Below, in pieces: positions 11,849 through 13,968 of a stretch of DNA of 13,968 bases (position 1 is its first letter; the number at the start of each line of letters is the position of its first letter). Both the position numbers and the translations under genes were made by a program. The notes under the pieces are model-generated. The model had not been told where the DNA came from. It searched no databases and worked only from the letters and a program-made list of their open reading frames with translations. Source of the stretch: Deferribacteres bacterium (GTDB taxonomy: Bacteria > Nitrospirota > Thermodesulfovibrionia > UBA6902); the NCBI GenBank assembly GCA_030598625.1, contig JAUVPO010000021.1, positions 1 to 13,968 of the forward strand, read 5' to 3'.

Positions 11849-13153
11849 ATGAACAAGACATTGAAACATACAAGAATAGAGCTTGCGAGGAAAGGCATTG
11901 TTACAGGAGAAGTGGAGCAGGTGGCCATTGATGAGAAAATCGATCCGGAGCAGCTTTCAAGGGACATCGCTGAAGGCCTGACTGTCATTTCAAGAAATAT
12001 CAATCACGATATTAAACCCTTAGGCATAGGCAGGGGTTTAAGGACAAAGATAAATGCCAATATCGGTACGTCAAGGGACAGGGTGTCTTTTGATGAAGAA
12101 ATGCAGAAACTCGATGTTCTGATCAAATATGGAGCTGACGCTGTCATGGACCTTTCTACAGGCGGGCCGATAAGAGATATCAGGAGACTGCTTTTAAGGA
12201 AATCCACGATTTCGGTCGGGACCGTTCCGATATACGAGGCCGTGGCAAGGGCCGCTGAAGACATGGGGTCGATTGCGAAGATGAGTGTTGATGACCTGTT
12301 TGATGCAATAGAGGGACATGCGGAGGAGGGCGTTGATTTTGTGACCGTCCACTGTGGTCTTACGAGAAAAACTATCGAGACCCTCAGGGAGGACGGAAGG
12401 ATACTCGATATAGTAAGCCGAGGCGGGGCGTTTCTTGTTGAGTGGATGATATACAATGACCGGGAGAATCCCCTTTATGAAGATTATGACAGATTGCTGG
12501 AATTGGCAAAGAAACATGATCTGACATTGAGCCTCGGTGACGGCGCGCGCCCCGGATGTCTTGCTGATGCGACGGACAGGACACAGATAGATGAGCTTCT
12601 GACCCTCGGTGAATTACGGGACAGGGCAGTCAGGGAAGGGGTACAGGTCATAATCGAAGGCCCCGGACATGTTCCGCTTAATCAGGTGGAACTGAATATG
12701 AAGATGCAGAAAGAAATATGCAAGGGCGCTCCTTTTTATGTTCTTGGCCCCCTCGTGACTGATATTGCTATGGGCTACGACCATATATCCAGTGCTATCG
12801 GAGGCGCTGTTGCCGGAGCTGCGGGCGCTGATTTCCTTTGTTATGTTACGCCGTCGGAGCATATAAGGCTTCCGAACATTGAAGATGTAAAAGAAGGAGT
12901 TATTGCGTCAAGGATCGCGGCCCATGCCGCTGATATTGCAAAAGGGGTAAAAGGCGCGCTTGATGTTGATAATGAAATGGCAAGAAGAAGAAAAGCGCTT
13001 GACTGGAACGGTCAAATAGCCCTGTCTCTTGATCCGGAAAGAGTAAAGAGCCGTCGTTCCGAAATTCCCCCTGCCGAATCACAGGTATGCAGCATGTGCG
13101 GAGAATTTTGTGCTATTAAGACGGTTGAAGATGCATTGAAGAAGAAGCAGTAG
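11849..13153 (+). CDS. thiC: Phosphomethylpyrimidine synthase ThiC (short form)
   Basis: ThiC rearranges aminoimidazole ribotide into HMP phosphate by radical SAM chemistry. This is the compact form (434 aa, against over 600 in enterobacteria), lacking the extra N-terminal domain. Signatures include NANIGTS, GADAVMDLSTGGPI, VGTVPIYEA, GVDFVTVHCGL, SRGGAF, LSLGDGARPGC, EGPGHVPL, LGPLVTDIAMGYDHI, GGAVAGAAGADFLCYVTPSEHI and DNEMARRRKALDW. The C-terminal cluster motif is CSMCGEFC (Cys414, Cys417, Cys421), CX2CX3C, one residue shorter than the CX2CX4C of E. coli ThiC. AGAGGGAGAG precedes the start. It follows thiE after 171 nt containing the palindromic repeat, so operon membership is likely but not certain. 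The paralogue BzaF (5-hydroxybenzimidazole synthase of anaerobic B12 synthesis) has a similar size. The thi neighbours favour ThiC. Confidence 0.92.
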   Translation: MNKTLKHTRIELARKGIVTGEVEQVAIDEKIDPEQLSRDIAEGLTVISRNINHDIKPLGIGRGLRTKINANIGTSRDRVSFDEEMQKLDVLIKYGADAVMDLSTGGPIRDIRRLLLRKSTISVGTVPIYEAVARAAEDMGSIAKMSVDDLFDAIEGHAEEGVDFVTVHCGLTRKTIETLREDGRILDIVSRGGAFLVEWMIYNDRENPLYEDYDRLLELAKKHDLTLSLGDGARPGCLADATDRTQIDELLTLGELRDRAVREGVQVIIEGPGHVPLNQVELNMKMQKEICKGAPFYVLGPLVTDIAMGYDHISSAIGGAVAGAAGADFLCYVTPSEHIRLPNIEDVKEGVIASRIAAHAADIAKGVKGALDVDNEMARRRKALDWNGQIALSLDPERVKSRRSEIPPAESQVCSMCGEFCAIKTVEDALKKKQ

Positions 13154-13163
13154 ATTTTTCCGC

Positions 13164-13628
13164 CTATATCAGTTTCTCATATAGCCTGATGATGTTTTCT
13201 TCTTTTATATGTGCCTTTAATATGATAGCATCACCAAGCTGATGTTTTATTGTCTGTAGAAATTTCTTTGCGACGGTATAATCTTCAAATGAACCAAGCC
13301 TCACAGCATAATATTCCCCTATCTTTTCTATCCTTAGAAAACCAAGATCTTCTTTGCTTAATCCCATCTTTATGGATTTAAATCTTGTCCGGGCGCGGCT
13401 GATTTCAATAAAACTCCCGGCCTGAATTGTGTAAATTGTTCTTGATGTGTACTCGTTTAATTTTTCATATAATTCATTTTCATTATTACCCCCGGTTGCT
13501 TTTGACGCAACAACCAATGCTGTTTTTTCCGGGTGTGTTACGCTCAAATACTTATCGCTGAATTTGAAAGATAGCAGCGGTAAAGCCATAGTCAAAATTA
13601 GTATGGAAAATAATATCTGTTTTCTCAT
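13164..13628 (-). CDS. Secreted or membrane-anchored SPOR-domain protein
   Basis: This 154-aa protein has an N-terminal hydrophobic segment (residues 5-20) serving as signal peptide or anchor. A variable linker follows, then a SPOR domain (about 65-143) in its two-repeat form: YTIQAGSF...RFKSIK and YYAVRLGSFEDYTVAKKFL. SPOR domains bind glycan strands lacking stem peptides, typically at the septum or other remodelling sites. A strong GGAAGGAG precedes ATG. The gene converges on thiC with a 10-nt gap and no terminator between them. A 31-codon ORF upstream overlaps its start as ATGA. The role in division or cell-wall remodelling is inferred from the domain alone. Confidence 0.8.
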   Translation of the reverse strand: MRKQILFSILILTMALPLLSFKFSDKYLSVTHPEKTALVVASKATGGNNENELYEKLNEYTSRTIYTIQAGSFIEISRARTRFKSIKMGLSKEDLGFLRIEKIGEYYAVRLGSFEDYTVAKKFLQTIKHQLGDAIILKAHIKEENIIRLYEKLI

Positions 13629-13720
13629 GGTTCTCCTTCCCAGGTTGTTTGTTTTTTTTGAAACCTTACCATTAAATGTGATATTTCTTTCATCTTATCG
13701 GCAATTCTAATTAAAGACAT
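13625..13720 (-). CDS. Possible 31-aa ORF coupled to the SPOR gene
   Basis: From ATG 13720 an ORF begins MSLIRIADKMKEISHLMVRF and ends WEGEP, its TGA overlapping the SPOR start codon as ATGA. The Shine-Dalgarno is weak. The Shine-Dalgarno of the SPOR gene lies in the last codons, so part of the sequence is constrained for another reason. The product would be basic and helical. No family is recognised, and the ORF may not be translated. Confidence 0.3.
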   Translation of the reverse strand: MSLIRIADKMKEISHLMVRFQKKQTTWEGEP

Positions 13721-13731
13721 TAGCCGCTTTT

Positions 13732-13767
13732 AAAAAAAGGCTTTTTCCTGTCTTGGTTGATAAGCCC
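13732..13767 (-). terminator. Intrinsic terminator for the upstream minus-strand gene
   Basis: On the minus strand GGGCTT and AAAGCC form a short stem with a loop of about 17 nt, followed by T7 (plus-strand A run 13732-13738). It lies about 45 nt beyond the stop of the partial gene at 13811 and would separate it from the SPOR gene. Confidence 0.5.
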
Positions 13768-13810
13768 GGATCAAACAACTTTAAATGTTAGAGAAGGAGA
13801 AAAAACGCTA

Positions 13811-13968
13811 TTATTCTACTAACGTCAGTCCGGCACCGTTCAACTTGATATCTTCTATTTCCCAGTCCCTGAAATTTACCGTAAAGTCATTGGCGTCTTC
13901 AGACTTGATTTTTTCAGGTAGTACGAAGACCTTTCGTGAGCGGGGAGGTTTGTCATGCGACTCACCGA
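13811..13968 (-). CDS. C-terminal 51 codons of an unidentified protein (5' part beyond window)
   Basis: One minus-strand frame is open from the window edge to TAA at 13811-13813. The visible tail contains SHDKPPRSRKVFVLPEKIK, then an acidic stretch with NDFTVNFRDWEIEDIK, and it ends GAGLTLVE. The basic Pro/Arg stretch followed by a short beta-like tail may be a linker and terminal strand. I do not recognise the family. Coding status is supported by the open frame to the edge, the terminator downstream and the same strand as the SPOR gene. Confidence 0.5.
   Translation of the reverse strand, partial: GESHDKPPRSRKVFVLPEKIKSEDANDFTVNFRDWEIEDIKLNGAGLTLVE

Noticed and set aside
1..13968. CRISPR array, tRNA, rRNA, phage or toxin-antitoxin genes
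   Set aside because: No regularly spaced direct repeats of CRISPR size, no tRNA-like cloverleaf with a CCA end, and no integrase, transposase or toxin motif was seen on either strand.

Overview
The window reads as a chromosomal stretch from an anaerobic or facultatively anaerobic Gram-negative bacterium outside the Gammaproteobacteria. Nitrospirota or Desulfobacterota would fit: there is an extracellular-type multiheme cytochrome under a GEMM riboswitch, an Aquifex-type aconitase, a HydG-like enzyme in a thiamine operon, and a short palindromic GTCATTCC...GGAATGAC repeat. The phylum is inferred from gene content, not proven.

Layout. (1) 1-2786: an envelope-stress module arranged like cpxP/cpxRA. 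A Spy/CpxP-type periplasmic protein (minus strand, cut by the window edge) diverges from an OmpR-family response regulator and its HAMP histidine kinase. Their shared intergenic region holds seven helically phased NNAAG boxes between two promoters. (2) 2787-5010: an AT-rich stretch with a 59-aa unknown gene (minus) behind a CRP/FNR-like palindrome, a PilZ protein with a G9 tract, a GEMM-I (c-di-GMP or cGAMP) riboswitch with a probable terminator, and a six-heme secreted cytochrome resembling OmcS. (3) 5213-7129: a 638-aa aconitase. (4) 7222-8479: an alanine-zipper lipoprotein ending in RK, convergent with a LysM-YkuD L,D-transpeptidase. The pair resembles the Braun lipoprotein anchoring system. 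(5) 8473-13153: a thiamine operon with a consensus sigma70 promoter, TPP riboswitch, intrinsic terminator, thiH/hydG-like, thiS, thiG, thiE, a 90-bp palindromic repeat and thiC. (6) 13164-13968: a SPOR-domain protein (minus), a possible 31-aa ORF overlapping its start, a terminator, and the 3' end of an unidentified minus-strand gene.

How the parts work together. The two-component system probably controls itself and the Spy-like chaperone. The PilZ protein and the riboswitch both point to cyclic-dinucleotide control of surface functions, including extracellular electron transfer. The thiamine genes make thiazole phosphate (ThiS/G/H-like), the HMP pyrimidine (ThiC) and join them (ThiE). ThiF, ThiD and ThiL are not in the window.

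The strongest candidates for something new are the OmcS-like cytochrome with an atypical third heme motif under a GEMM riboswitch, the phased operator array, the Lpp/transpeptidase pair, and the HydG-type enzyme in a TPP-controlled operon. All motif calls were made by eye. Family names are from memory of the families, not from searches.
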